A stretch of 64,000 nucleotides of DNA from CBDFHB01 sp965250115 (GTDB lineage Bacteria; Acidobacteriota; Vicinamibacteria; Marinacidobacterales; SMYC01): contig CBDFNJ010000002.1 in the NCBI GenBank assembly GCA_965250115.1, positions 434,001-498,000 on the forward strand. Reading direction: 5' to 3'. Of the stretch, positions 36,579-45,906 are shown piece by piece; the first letter of the stretch is position 1, and every line of letters starts with the position of its first letter. The notes under the pieces are model-generated. The model saw only the letters and a program-made list of their open reading frames with translations. It was not told the origin of the DNA and did no database searches. Position numbers and translations under genes: made by a program.

Positions 36579-36804
36579 ACCCAACGACTCATGCCGACAC
36601 TCGACGTCTGCCTACCAGCCGTCGACACCGAATCCACCAACCTGAACTCGAGCTTTCCTCTACCTCGAGCCTACACCAGTAAGCTCGACTTTCGCTCCAT
36701 CACCCTTTCGCGAAGCCCTTCAGGTGCATTTCTAGGCGCCACTGAGTTACGATCTCCTATCAGTCGATTGGACCACTGGGATGCAACTCTGCCGTCAGAA
36801 TATG

Positions 36805-38613
36805 TCAAACAAGGGAAGACGCCGGTCCCGGACGACCCAACCGAACCTGCCTACCGCCCGCAATAGAAGCCGCGGCTGCGCCAGGCAGTAGCAGCGCAGC
36901 CGGGAACCCTCCGAAATTGCTGCGCTGGCCAGGAACGCTGCAGTCGCAGCCCGACTCCTGATCGGTATTGCTGACACGCGTGGAGGCGTCACCATCCTGT
37001 GTGCCGCCCGCGTCTATTGGATCAGACTCCATCTGCTCCGTGCCGTTAGGCGGATCAGTCGAGTCCATGGCGCTTCCTGCGTCGGCTCCCATCATCATAT
37101 CCGGGCCAGGTTCACCACCTCGCGGAGGCGGCTGGTCACCAAACGCGAACGAATAGACCTGTGCGTCTCCCGTGATCTCAAAACGAATCCGCGTTTCATG
37201 TCCCACGCACCTGTCGTAATTGTAGTCGTTCATCCAGGTGAGACCGGAATCCACCCCGCTAGCCGTCATGGGTTCGCTCTCAGCGATCACAGCACCATTG
37301 GCATCAAGCAACGTCACCTTGACGCTGCCGCCCGCCTCGATGTCGGCCGTGACTTCAAGGTTGCTGCCCCGGCAGACCACCGGGACCGTATTGACCTCCG
37401 CGGGTGCGTCAGAAGCTGGCTCATAGCCCGCCCAGTGATCGGGTTTGATGGTGGCCAGGCCCAAGAACCCTTTTCGCCAATCGAAAAAGTACCAATCGCC
37501 AGCGCCGTAATAGATGCGCACCTCGTCCTCCAGAAACACCGGCGCCGACGCGAATATCACCCCGAAGTCATGGGCCATTTTTCCGAATTCGGGGGGAGTG
37601 GGACCGCTCGTGCCGTTTGGAATGAAGGGGGTGCCCGGCTCGATCCGGTGCCAGGTTGTGCCGTCCGGGCTCCAGGTTAACTCAACATGCTGCGTGACAT
37701 TATCCATCACCGCCTGATCTGGCGTGGCTCCCTCTGGGAAATGCATGGATCCCAAAAGCCCAATGTAGATGCCCCCGGTCGGGAACACGATCATGTCATG
37801 AGCCTGCTCCAACGGGTCCTCGCTCGCAGCAAAGACCTCAGTGTGCTTCGTCCAGGTCAAGAAATCTTTCGACTCGGTGAACGTTACCACGCGTCCCTGC
37901 GGTCCCTTCTCGCGCGTGTAGCCCATGTACCTCCGCGTTCGTTCATCCCAAAAAGCGTTGTTGTGCGTGTCACCTGGGGACTCAATGGTGGCCGCGTTTA
38001 CCCAGTCTGACCAGTTCACACCATCGGGAGAGTAAGCGATGGTCATGTCCTTGGTGCCGCGGAAGTCAAAGCTTGAGAAGAACGCCTTGTAGCGCTTCTT
38101 AGGGTCTGCATCATGGGGATCGACGAAAATGCCCACACCGTGAGGTTCATGCATCACAAAGTTGTTGGCAGTGTTGCCTTCAAACTCGAGCAGATTCAGA
38201 TCAGGTTTTTCCCAAACCAGGCCGTCTGCGCTGGTGGCGTACAGCAGTGAGCTCACCCGATCATTGGGCCTCTTCCTCATGTAGTCGGTGTCCGTAGGGT
38301 TTCGCTCCGCCTCCGGCGTCGACGTCGTCCGCATATCTACGGTGAAGGGGTTGTACCAACACTTGTAAACACCTTGGTCAAACACGACGGTCGCGTAAAC
38401 GTTGTCGAACCGAACCTCCCACGGCTTGTCCTCCCCAAACAGTGGCTCCGGATGTTTGTCGATTTCTCCGACTGTCAGCTTCGCCCCCGTCTCGGACTCC
38501 ACAAACCCGAGGAGCATGTACCGTTCATAATCAGGCGTTTGCGCGAAGGCGCTCTCGATAGTGAACGCGCCTACGAGCAGGGCCGAACAGGCGCGTCGAA
38601 CGATGGTATGCAT
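36805..38613 (-). CDS. Secreted beta-propeller glycosidase-like protein with MYXO-CTERM-like tail
   Basis: 602 residues from ATG 38613. The signal peptide RRACSALLVGAFTIESAFAQ is followed by repeated propeller-type strands (KCWYNPFTVDM, LLYATSADGLVWEKPDL, MTIAYSPDGVNWSDW, HVELTWSPDGTTWHRI), as in five-bladed GH43/GH32-type folds. A Cys-paired beta domain and an Asp/Pro-rich linker come next. The end is SGCDCSVPGQRSNFGG, AALLLPGAAAASI, a Cys-rich motif plus hydrophobic stretch like the MYXO-CTERM sorting tag. It lacks the usual Arg run, perhaps because of the adjacent IS91 material. Catalytic residues cannot be assigned. Confidence 0.65.
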   Translation of the reverse strand: MHTIVRRACSALLVGAFTIESAFAQTPDYERYMLLGFVESETGAKLTVGEIDKHPEPLFGEDKPWEVRFDNVYATVVFDQGVYKCWYNPFTVDMRTTSTPEAERNPTDTDYMRKRPNDRVSSLLYATSADGLVWEKPDLNLLEFEGNTANNFVMHEPHGVGIFVDPHDADPKKRYKAFFSSFDFRGTKDMTIAYSPDGVNWSDWVNAATIESPGDTHNNAFWDERTRRYMGYTREKGPQGRVVTFTESKDFLTWTKHTEVFAASEDPLEQAHDMIVFPTGGIYIGLLGSMHFPEGATPDQAVMDNVTQHVELTWSPDGTTWHRIEPGTPFIPNGTSGPTPPEFGKMAHDFGVIFASAPVFLEDEVRIYYGAGDWYFFDWRKGFLGLATIKPDHWAGYEPASDAPAEVNTVPVVCRGSNLEVTADIEAGGSVKVTLLDANGAVIAESEPMTASGVDSGLTWMNDYNYDRCVGHETRIRFEITGDAQVYSFAFGDQPPPRGGEPGPDMMMGADAGSAMDSTDPPNGTEQMESDPIDAGGTQDGDASTRVSNTDQESGCDCSVPGQRSNFGGFPAALLLPGAAAASIAGGRQVRLGRPGPASSLV

Positions 38614-38888
38614 GTTCACTAGTACCCCCTTCTTGCGCTCGCTTGGCCAACGCTTGGACGGCCTCAAGCACCTGCCTTAACGGGCGTTCCTCAAGGAATT
38701 TCACGCACGCAGGCAGGCTAGCACATCCCTTCGTTTCTGTTTCGGGTCGCCACGGGCTCACCCCGCGTCGGATGTTCGATTTGGCGCTACGAGCAGTCGT
38801 GCGCGCTCAGCCAGACCGGATCATCCTGGCTCGTCACCTCGCGGGGACCTGCTGACTATCTATTAGCTACAGCCCTACTTCTGTTGCC

Positions 38889-40094
38889 GTAAGGTCAAGA
38901 AACTCATGCGGCCGCCCGGTAGTAGTATTTCAGCAGTCCGCCGAGCCTTTCGCGGCAGCGAACTGACCCGTGTGCCGGATTCGGTTGCTCGACTGAGGGA
39001 AATAGCAATAGATTGCCCTTGCCTTGGTGATTCCTTTCTTCGTAGAAATGAGCGACATAGTGTTTCAGCGCGAGCCGAAGCGACCTCTCCCCGAAGAGGA
39101 TGAGCTTCGACAGGCACTCGTCCTTTGCCGATCTCACCCAGCGCTCCGCGAATGAATTCAGATTCGGGCTTCTTGCGGGCAGTTTGACGGTCTTGATACC
39201 CACGGCTTCGACGGTCAGCTGAAACGCCTCGCAGAACTTGGAGTCCCGGTCATGGATCAAGTAACGGCTCGAAGAGAGAAACCCGACATCCGCCATGGTC
39301 ACATTCCGGGCCACCTGAGTCATCCACTGCCCGTCGGGATACGGTGTGATGCCGGCAATATGAACGCGCCGGGTAGCCAGGTGTATGAAGAACAACACGT
39401 AGTAGGTGACGAGCCCGGTCTTGGTCCACACTTCAGCGGTGAAGAAATCCGTCGCCGCAAGGACGTCCATGTGCGAGCGGATGAACTCCTTCCACGTCGG
39501 GGTCTTTCGGCGCTCCGGCGCGGGCGCGATGCCATGCCGTTTCAAGATGTTGCCGACGGTCTGGTCGCTCACTCGATACCCGAGGTTTGCCATCGCTCCA
39601 GCAATCCGATCGTAGCCCCACGAGCGATTTTCCGTTGCGATGCCTACAACCAACTCCTCGATTCCTTCGTCGACGCGTGGTCGCCCTGGATACGTGCGAT
39701 TCTTGGAACCATCGAACTTCCTCGCGACAAGCTTGCGGTGCCATCCGAGGATCGTCTCAGGTCTTACGATACTCGCCACCTCTTCGAGCGCTCGCTTGCC
39801 GAGCTGTTTCCTGATCTCGGCCAGGGTTCGGCGCTCACCGTCAGCCAGGCTCAAACGACCCCGGAGCCGATTCCGCAGAATGCGATTCTCGGCGACGAGG
39901 TACTCATTCCGCAGGAGTAACTCCTGATCAACCGATCCCGTGATGTACGCCAGCATTGTCGTCCAGTCCATCGCGTCTCCTCTCGAGAACTGGAGTACAT
40001 ACTGGACAGCGACCTCTAATTCAACAGATCAGACTACCAAGAACTCGCCCCGGAAACCGCTGTGCGGGAGCGCCTTCGAGTTTATTGACCCTAC
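38889..40094 (-). mobile_element. Single-ORF integrase-core IS, copy 1 (1,206 bp)
   Basis: The ends GTAAGGTCAAGAAACTC (38889) and, inverted, GTAGGGTCAATAAACTC (to 40094) match with two mismatches. They enclose one DDE gene. No target duplication is visible. A second copy of exactly 1,206 bp lies at 44033-45238 and a partial one at 45304-45771. Confidence 0.88.
38904..39971 (-). CDS. Integrase-core transposase (IS481/IS3-like, single ORF), copy 1
   Basis: 355 residues. The N-terminal HTH part (LAEIRKQLGKRALEEVASIV, ETILGWHRKLVARKFDG) precedes an rve core. The catalytic contexts are AATDFFTAEVWT, IHDRDSKFCEAF and NLNSFAERWVRSAKDEC. No separate OrfA, unlike classical IS3. It is nearly identical to copy 2. 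Confidence 0.9.
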   Translation of the reverse strand: MDWTTMLAYITGSVDQELLLRNEYLVAENRILRNRLRGRLSLADGERRTLAEIRKQLGKRALEEVASIVRPETILGWHRKLVARKFDGSKNRTYPGRPRVDEGIEELVVGIATENRSWGYDRIAGAMANLGYRVSDQTVGNILKRHGIAPAPERRKTPTWKEFIRSHMDVLAATDFFTAEVWTKTGLVTYYVLFFIHLATRRVHIAGITPYPDGQWMTQVARNVTMADVGFLSSSRYLIHDRDSKFCEAFQLTVEAVGIKTVKLPARSPNLNSFAERWVRSAKDECLSKLILFGERSLRLALKHYVAHFYEERNHQGKGNLLLFPSVEQPNPAHGSVRCRERLGGLLKYYYRAAA

Positions 40095-40237
40095 GAGCAC
40101 AACTTCGTGAGCTTCACGCACGCGCGTCGTGTGATTCGCCGGTGGATTGGCTGGTACAACACGGCGCGACCGCATCAAGTCTCGACTACAGGAGCCCCGC
40201 CGAGTTTCGGGCGGAAAAAGATCAATTAGTGGCTTGA
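40095..40237 (+). pseudogene. IS3-family OrfB C-terminal remnant, frameshifted
   Basis: The stretch reads FTHARRVIRRWIGWYNTARPH in one frame and then SLDYRSPAEFRAEKDQLVA-stop in another. Together they form the conserved end of IS3 transposases (W-Y-N-x-x-R-P-H, L-x-Y-x-S-P-x-x-F). It begins exactly at the integrase-type IS right end, so the rest was lost there. Confidence 0.7.
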
Positions 40238-40318
40238 CTTTTGGGGAGCACTACACCAGTCCCTTGTCTTGTTGGCATTGGCCAGCGTATTGTGTGAGAT
40301 GCCTCCGCGTATGCGCAT

Positions 40319-40582
40319 GTGGTAGAGCTTGCTCTGTTGCGCTCGTACGCAGGCTTCGATATCGCGGAGACTTTCTTGGCAAGTGAGTTGGGCGAACGCC
40401 ATGCAATGAAACTGATCGAGACAGGAGAAGGATATGATTTTGTGATTGCCGTAATAACGTTGGACACATCGTCGAAAGATGTGCATCGGAAAATGCTCCA
40501 TCACTTGAGAGAAAATGAGACTGTCCGTGAACATGCGCTACGATCCTCGGCAGGCCAAAGAAGCTTCGAGGGCGGCAGTTAG
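40319..40582 (+). CDS. Hypothetical protein fragment
   Basis: A frame with protein-like composition (FDIAETFLASELGERHAMKL, TGEGYDFVIAVITLDTSSKD, MLHHLRENETVREHAL) and a stop at 40580-40582. There is no convincing start; GTG 40319 has no ribosome site. The sequence is more A/T-rich than the chromosome blocks. Not recognised. It may be the tail of a truncated gene. Confidence 0.3.
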   Translation: MVELALLRSYAGFDIAETFLASELGERHAMKLIETGEGYDFVIAVITLDTSSKDVHRKMLHHLRENETVREHALRSSAGQRSFEGGS

Positions 40583-40688
40583 CGGCAGGGAAATTCAAGT
40601 CGGTGACAGGCATAAATGAGTTCATTTTGAATAACAATGGGCTACAGACACATTTAACTCAAACGTTGGGACAGCAGTGAGGCTACAT

Positions 40689-43600
40689 ATGAATCCAAAA
40701 TCGGCGTTACTGATCGGCGCTATTCTCTGCTCAGCAGTTCAATCGGGATTCGCCGGTTGGACAGAAGCGGACCTCGATGGTCTCAAGTGGCGCGAAGTTG
40801 GCCCCTACCGTGGCGGTCGTTCCGCAGCCGTCGAAGGTATTCCACAAAATCGCGATGTCTATTACTTCGGAGCCACTGGTGGCGGTGTGTGGAAATCCGT
40901 CAATCGTGGTGCGAGTTGGGAGAACATTTCAGACGGGTACTTTGGGGGTTCCATAGGTTCCGTCGCCGTATCTGCCTGGGATCCGAATGTCATCTACGTC
41001 GGTACTGGTGAAAAAACTGTCCGCGGCAACACTTCCAGTGGAAACGGGATATGGAAGTCCACCGATGCCGGTCGTACCTGGAATCACGTTGGCTTGGAGG
41101 GCAGCCATCATATCCCGAGGATTCGGATTCACCCGCGTGATCCAGATATCGTGTACGTCGCCGCATTGGGACACTTGCATGGCCCGAATGAACAACGCGG
41201 TGTGTTCCGGTCAATCGACGGCGGAGCGAGCTGGGAGAAAGTGCTGTACGTGAATGACAGCGCTGGCGCGGTCGACCTTGTGATGGATCCCACCAACCCA
41301 CGGGTACTATATGCCAGCACCTGGAGAGTTCGAAGAACGTCCTATACCATCGATTCTGGTGGCGAAGGTTCGGGCCTGTGGAAGACGACCGACGGCGGAA
41401 ATAGCTGGCAGTTACTGTCCAGCAATGATGGGATGCCCGAGCCACCCCTTGGCATTTCTGGCATCGCCGTGTCACCAAGAAACCCGGACCGGCTTTACGC
41501 AATCATCGAAGCTGAATCGGGCGGCGTGTTTCGTTCCGACGATGCCGGGGAGACATGGGAAAGCGTCAATCAAGAGCGACGATTGCGCAACCGACCATAC
41601 TACTACTATCGAATCTACGTTGATCCGAAAAACCCGGATGCTGTCTATATATTAAATACTCGGTTCTACAGATCAACAGATGGAGGAAAGAATTTCTCGG
41701 TAATTGATACTCCCCACGGCGACGAGCACGATTTGTGGATTGACCCGAATGACCCGCACCGTATGATCGAAGCCAACGATGGCGGGGCGAATATCAGTTT
41801 CGACGGCGGACAAACATGGTCGGCCCAAGACAATCAGCCGACCGCTCAAATGTATCGCGTGTCAACAGACAACGCGTTTCCCTATCGGCTCCTTGGTGGT
41901 CAACAGGACAATACCTCTTTGCGGATCCGCTCAAGATCGGCAACAGGCTCTGCTATTGGCGTGCGAGACTGGGAACCGACTGCCGGCGGAGAAAGCGGTA
42001 CTGTCGTGGCCAAGCCGGATGATCCGGATATTGTATTTGGCGGAAATTTCGCCGGGAACCTAGAACGAATGGATCATCGAACAGGCGACGTGCGCTCAAT
42101 CCACATCTGGCCCGACCTCCCCTACGGGTGGCTCGGAGAGGAGCTCAAATACCGATTTAACTGGAACTTTCCAATGGTGTTCTCGAACCATAGTCCAAAT
42201 GTGCTCTATGCGGCGGCCAATGTCTTGTTCAGGACAAGCGACGAAGGTCAGACCTGGACCACGATTAGTCCTGATCTCACGCGAAATCCGGTTCGCAATG
42301 ACAGCTGGGGCAGGAATGTTTACGCATCTGGTGAGCGACTTGCCGCCACCATTCTTGCCCTCGCTGAATCGCGGACGGAGCCCGGCGTCATCTGGACAGG
42401 TTCCGATGATGGGTTGGTGCACTTGACCCTCGATGATGGTGCCAACTGGACTGATGTGACGCCCAAGGGACTGCCGCAGGAAGTTCAGATCAACTCAATT
42501 GACGCGCACCCTTTTGAGGCGGACGGGCTATACGTTGCGGCGACAGCGTATGAAGTGGATGATTTTCGGCCTTACCTGTATGTCACCCATAACTATGGGA
42601 AAAGTTGGAGAAAAATAGTTGACGGGATTCCTGACAACCATTTTACTCGGGTGATCCGCGCCGACCCTGTGAGGCAGGGCCTTCTTTTCGCCGGTACGGA
42701 GAGTGGCCTCTATATCTCCTATGACGACGGCGAAAACTGGCGTGCTCTACAACTTAATCTTCCCATCTCACCTATCACCGACCTGGCCATCAAGGACGGA
42801 AATCTTGTGGTAGCAACACAAGGCAGAGGATACTGGATATTAGATGATCTTACGTTTTTGCGACAGCTTAATGGAGATGTATTTTCCGCCGATGCTCGGC
42901 TGTTCAATCCGATGCCAACATACCGCGTACTCACCGGGTCAGAAGATTCGCCTAAAAACATGGGACAGAATCCACCCGCTGGTGTAGTTCTGCGCTACTG
43001 GCTGCGCGAAACACTACCACCCGAGAGCTTATTGCAGTTGAGAATTGAGCGCGAGGATAGTGAGGTTATTCGCACATTCACACGCAAGGTCAGTGGTATT
43101 GCCGCCTCGACGGCGTCTCGACCACTCAGTGATGATGACCGATTGTTGAGTGCTGAGAAAGGCCTGAATACGGTTGTGTGGGACATGCGATGGCCAAGCG
43201 CTGAATCGCTTAAGGATATGATCTTGTTTCACAGCTCTGCCCTCGCCGGACCCACGGCTGTACCGGGCCAGTATGTAGCTAGGCTTACGGTCGGTGAATG
43301 GGAGCAGCAAGTGCCATTGACAATTCGCGCAGATCCTCGTTCGACCAACTCACCAGAGGACTACCAGGCACAATTTGATTTTTTGTTGCATCTAAATCAT
43401 AAGTTGACGCAGGCACACAAGGCCTTAGGCCAAATTCGAAGTTTGAAGTCCCAACTTGCCGCGGCCACAGATCGTACATCACACGATTCAGCTTATGCTG
43501 AGCTGACCTCAGCGGGTAAGGCTATGCTGGAACTGCTAACGCAATTTGAAGAGAGTTTGTATCAAACAAAAATGGAATTTCGCACGGATCAGCTAGACAG

Positions 43601-43829
43601 ATTTTTGCGCAATCGGCTCAATGACAAACTTGCAGGATTAATCGGATTGGTGGCGATGAGCGATCACCCCCCCACCGAGTCGGCTATTAAGGTTCGCGAC
43701 CAATTGGTATCGGCGATTGACCAGGAGTTGGAAGGTCTCGATCGCCTCATTGACAACGATCTTGCCGATTACAATGACCGGGCGACAAGCATGAGGCGGC
43801 AAGTGATAATGGTGAACGAATCTCATTAG
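40689..43829 (+). CDS. Large exported BNR/VPS10-type beta-propeller protein
   Basis: 1,046 residues from ATG 40689. Signal peptide KSALLIGAILCSAVQSGFAG. The body has two propeller sets built from Asp-box/BNR repeats such as GGVWKSVNRGASW, NGIWKSTDAGRTW, GVFRSIDGGASW, GLWKTTDGGNSW, LFRTSDEGQTW and GLYISYDDGENW. A C-terminal domain from about residue 740 (RLFNPMPTYRVLTG, LNTVVWDMRWPSAE, GQYVARLTVG) ends helical. This layout matches the VPS10/sortilin-like or WD40/YVTN/BNR family. Substrate unknown. It is more A/T-rich than 46-64 kb, which suggests transfer. Confidence 0.82.
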   Translation: MNPKSALLIGAILCSAVQSGFAGWTEADLDGLKWREVGPYRGGRSAAVEGIPQNRDVYYFGATGGGVWKSVNRGASWENISDGYFGGSIGSVAVSAWDPNVIYVGTGEKTVRGNTSSGNGIWKSTDAGRTWNHVGLEGSHHIPRIRIHPRDPDIVYVAALGHLHGPNEQRGVFRSIDGGASWEKVLYVNDSAGAVDLVMDPTNPRVLYASTWRVRRTSYTIDSGGEGSGLWKTTDGGNSWQLLSSNDGMPEPPLGISGIAVSPRNPDRLYAIIEAESGGVFRSDDAGETWESVNQERRLRNRPYYYYRIYVDPKNPDAVYILNTRFYRSTDGGKNFSVIDTPHGDEHDLWIDPNDPHRMIEANDGGANISFDGGQTWSAQDNQPTAQMYRVSTDNAFPYRLLGGQQDNTSLRIRSRSATGSAIGVRDWEPTAGGESGTVVAKPDDPDIVFGGNFAGNLERMDHRTGDVRSIHIWPDLPYGWLGEELKYRFNWNFPMVFSNHSPNVLYAAANVLFRTSDEGQTWTTISPDLTRNPVRNDSWGRNVYASGERLAATILALAESRTEPGVIWTGSDDGLVHLTLDDGANWTDVTPKGLPQEVQINSIDAHPFEADGLYVAATAYEVDDFRPYLYVTHNYGKSWRKIVDGIPDNHFTRVIRADPVRQGLLFAGTESGLYISYDDGENWRALQLNLPISPITDLAIKDGNLVVATQGRGYWILDDLTFLRQLNGDVFSADARLFNPMPTYRVLTGSEDSPKNMGQNPPAGVVLRYWLRETLPPESLLQLRIEREDSEVIRTFTRKVSGIAASTASRPLSDDDRLLSAEKGLNTVVWDMRWPSAESLKDMILFHSSALAGPTAVPGQYVARLTVGEWEQQVPLTIRADPRSTNSPEDYQAQFDFLLHLNHKLTQAHKALGQIRSLKSQLAAATDRTSHDSAYAELTSAGKAMLELLTQFEESLYQTKMEFRTDQLDRFLRNRLNDKLAGLIGLVAMSDHPPTESAIKVRDQLVSAIDQELEGLDRLIDNDLADYNDRATSMRRQVIMVNESH

Positions 43830-43924
43830 GATCTTCTGAAATATGTAGTATTCACGTCGGTCTGCCAGACCAATAATCGTTGATATCGGGGTAACGACAT
43901 TGAGCAAAAACATTCTGCGATTTG

Positions 43925-44032
43925 ATCGAAGGGCTTTTCCGTCGTCTATGAGCCAAAACTCGGTCACGAGCTCGACCACGACGCCTTGACCGACCCGCTC
44001 AAGTTTTTAGCTCGAGTGCTCATCCACACCCC
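43925..44032 (+). pseudogene. IS91-family transposase, internal fragment
   Basis: The open stretch VYEPKLGHELDHDALTDPLK, FLARVLIHTP matches the region of IS91 transposases where ALTDPL-x-x-LAR precedes the C-terminal domain. An in-frame TGA lies just before it. The integrase-type IS copy 2 begins at 44033 and removes the rest. Confidence 0.6.
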
Positions 44033-45238
44033 GTAAGGTCAAGAAACTCATGCGGCCGCCCGGTAGTAGTATTTCAGCAGTCCGCCGAGCCTTTCGCGGC
44101 AGCGAACTGACCCGTGTGCCGGATTCGGCTGCTCGACTGAGGGAAATAGCAATAGATTGCCCTTGCCTTGGTGATTCCTTTCTTCGTGGAAATGAGCGAC
44201 ATAGTGTTTCAGCGCGAGCCGAAGCGACCTCTCCCCGAAGAGGATGAGCTTCGACAGGCACTCGTCCTTTGCCGATCTCACCCAGCGCTCCGCGAATGAA
44301 TTCAGATTCGGGCTTCTTGCGGGCAGCTTGACGGTCTGGATGCCCACGGCTTCGACGGTCAGCTGAAACGCCTCGCAGAACTTGGAGTCCCGGTCATGGA
44401 TCAAGTAACGGCTCGAAGAGAGAAACCCGACATCCGCCATGGTCACATTCCGGGCCACCTGAGTCATCCACTGCCCGTCGGGATACGGTGTGATGCCGGC
44501 AATATGAACGCGCCGGGTAGCCAGGTGTATGAAGAACAACACGTAGTAGGTGACGAGCCCGGTCTTGGTCCACACTTCAGCGGTGAAGAAATCCGTCGCC
44601 GCAAGGACGTCCATGTGCGAGCGGATGAACTCCTTCCACGTCGGGGTCTTTCGGCGCTCCGGCGCGGGCGCGATGCCATGCCGTTTCAAGATGTTGCCGA
44701 CGGTCTGGTCGCTCACTCGATACCCGAGGTTTGCCATCGCTCCAGCAATCCGATCGTAGCCCCACGAGCGATTTTCCGTTGCGATGCCTACAACCAACTC
44801 CTCGATTCCTTCGTCGACGCGTGGTCGCCCTGGATACGTGCGATTCTTGGAACCATCGAACTTCCTCGCGACAAGCTTGCGGTGCCATCCGAGGATCGTC
44901 TCAGGTCTTACGATACTCGCCACCTCTTCGAGCGCTCGCTTGCCGAGCTGTTTCCCGATCTCGGCCAGGGTTCGGCGCTCACCGTCAGCCAGGCTCAAAC
45001 GACCCCGGAGCCGATTCCGCAGAATGCGATTCTCGGCGACGAGGTACTCATTCCGCAGGAGTAACTCCTGATCAACCGATCCCGTGATGTACGCCAGCAT
45101 TGTCGTCCAGTCCATCGCGTCTCCTCTCGAGAACTGGAGTACATACTGGACAGCGACCTCTAATTCAACAGATCAGACTCCAAAGAACTCGCACCGGAAA
45201 CCGCTGTGCGGGAGCGCCTTCGAGTTTATTGACCCTAC
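44033..45238 (-). mobile_element. Single-ORF integrase-core IS, copy 2 (1,206 bp)
   Basis: Same ends and length as copy 1, with a handful of base changes. The left flank is the IS91 fragment, the right flank GGGATGAACTC. No target duplication seen. Confidence 0.88.
44048..45115 (-). CDS. Integrase-core transposase, copy 2
   Basis: 355 residues with the same DDE contexts as copy 1. It differs at positions such as LAEIGKQLG (for LAEIRKQLG) and VEAVGIQTVKL (for VEAVGIKTVKL). Intact. Confidence 0.9.
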   Translation of the reverse strand: MDWTTMLAYITGSVDQELLLRNEYLVAENRILRNRLRGRLSLADGERRTLAEIGKQLGKRALEEVASIVRPETILGWHRKLVARKFDGSKNRTYPGRPRVDEGIEELVVGIATENRSWGYDRIAGAMANLGYRVSDQTVGNILKRHGIAPAPERRKTPTWKEFIRSHMDVLAATDFFTAEVWTKTGLVTYYVLFFIHLATRRVHIAGITPYPDGQWMTQVARNVTMADVGFLSSSRYLIHDRDSKFCEAFQLTVEAVGIQTVKLPARSPNLNSFAERWVRSAKDECLSKLILFGERSLRLALKHYVAHFHEERNHQGKGNLLLFPSVEQPNPAHGSVRCRERLGGLLKYYYRAAA

Positions 45239-45303
45239 GGGATGAACTCTATTCGACCGAACGCGTCCCCATGAAGACGAGCGTACTTTGCGAGACCAGC
45301 AGC

Positions 45304-45771
45304 CTTTTCCGTTGCGATGCGTACAACCAGCTCCTCGATTCCATCGTCGACACGTGGTCGCCCTGGATTCGTGCGATTCTTGGAACCATCGAACTTCCTC
45401 GCGACGAGCTTGCGGTGCCATCCGAGGATCGTCTCAGGTCTTACGATACTCGCCACCTCTTCGAGCGCTCGCTTGCCGAGCCGTTTCCCGATCTCGGCCA
45501 GGGTTCGGCGCTCACCGTCAGCCAGGCTCAAACGACCCCGGAGCCGATTCCGCAGAATGCGATTCTCGGCCACGAGGTACTCATTGCGCAGCAGCAGTTC
45601 CTGATCAACCGATCCGGTGATGTACGCCAGCATTGTCGTCCAGTCCATCGCGTCTCCTCTCGAGAACTGGAGTACATACTGGACACCGACCTCTAGTTCA
45701 ACAGATCAAACTACCAAGAACTCGCCCCGGAAACCGCTGTGCGGGAGCGCCTTCGAGTTTATTGACCCTAC
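45304..45771 (-). mobile_element. Partial third copy of the integrase-core IS
   Basis: Only the 5' part of the transposase (MDWTTMLAYITGSVDQELLL through GIEELVVRIATEKA) and the right terminal repeat are present. Homology starts near 45304 after 65 bases of unrelated sequence following copy 2. It is more diverged than copies 1 and 2, for example GKRLGKR and NPGRPRVDDG. Confidence 0.85.
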
Positions 45772-45906
45772 GGGCTTGCCCTTCGGATGAAAGTGATCGG
45801 TCTCCCCGTCGGCGACTGGCGCGACGCCTTCGGACCGACACGAGAACGTCACCCACATCGCAGCGATGAGCACGATGCACCAAGCAGTCTTAGGGACCCG
45901 TTTCAT
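45772..45906 (-). pseudogene. Lipoprotein N-terminus cut by the partial IS
   Basis: From ATG 45906 the frame gives KRVPKTAWCIVLIAAMWVTF and then SC-RSEGVAPVADGETDHFHP before entering the IS end. Signal peptide and lipobox are clear. The protein identity cannot be told from about 44 residues. Confidence 0.6.
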
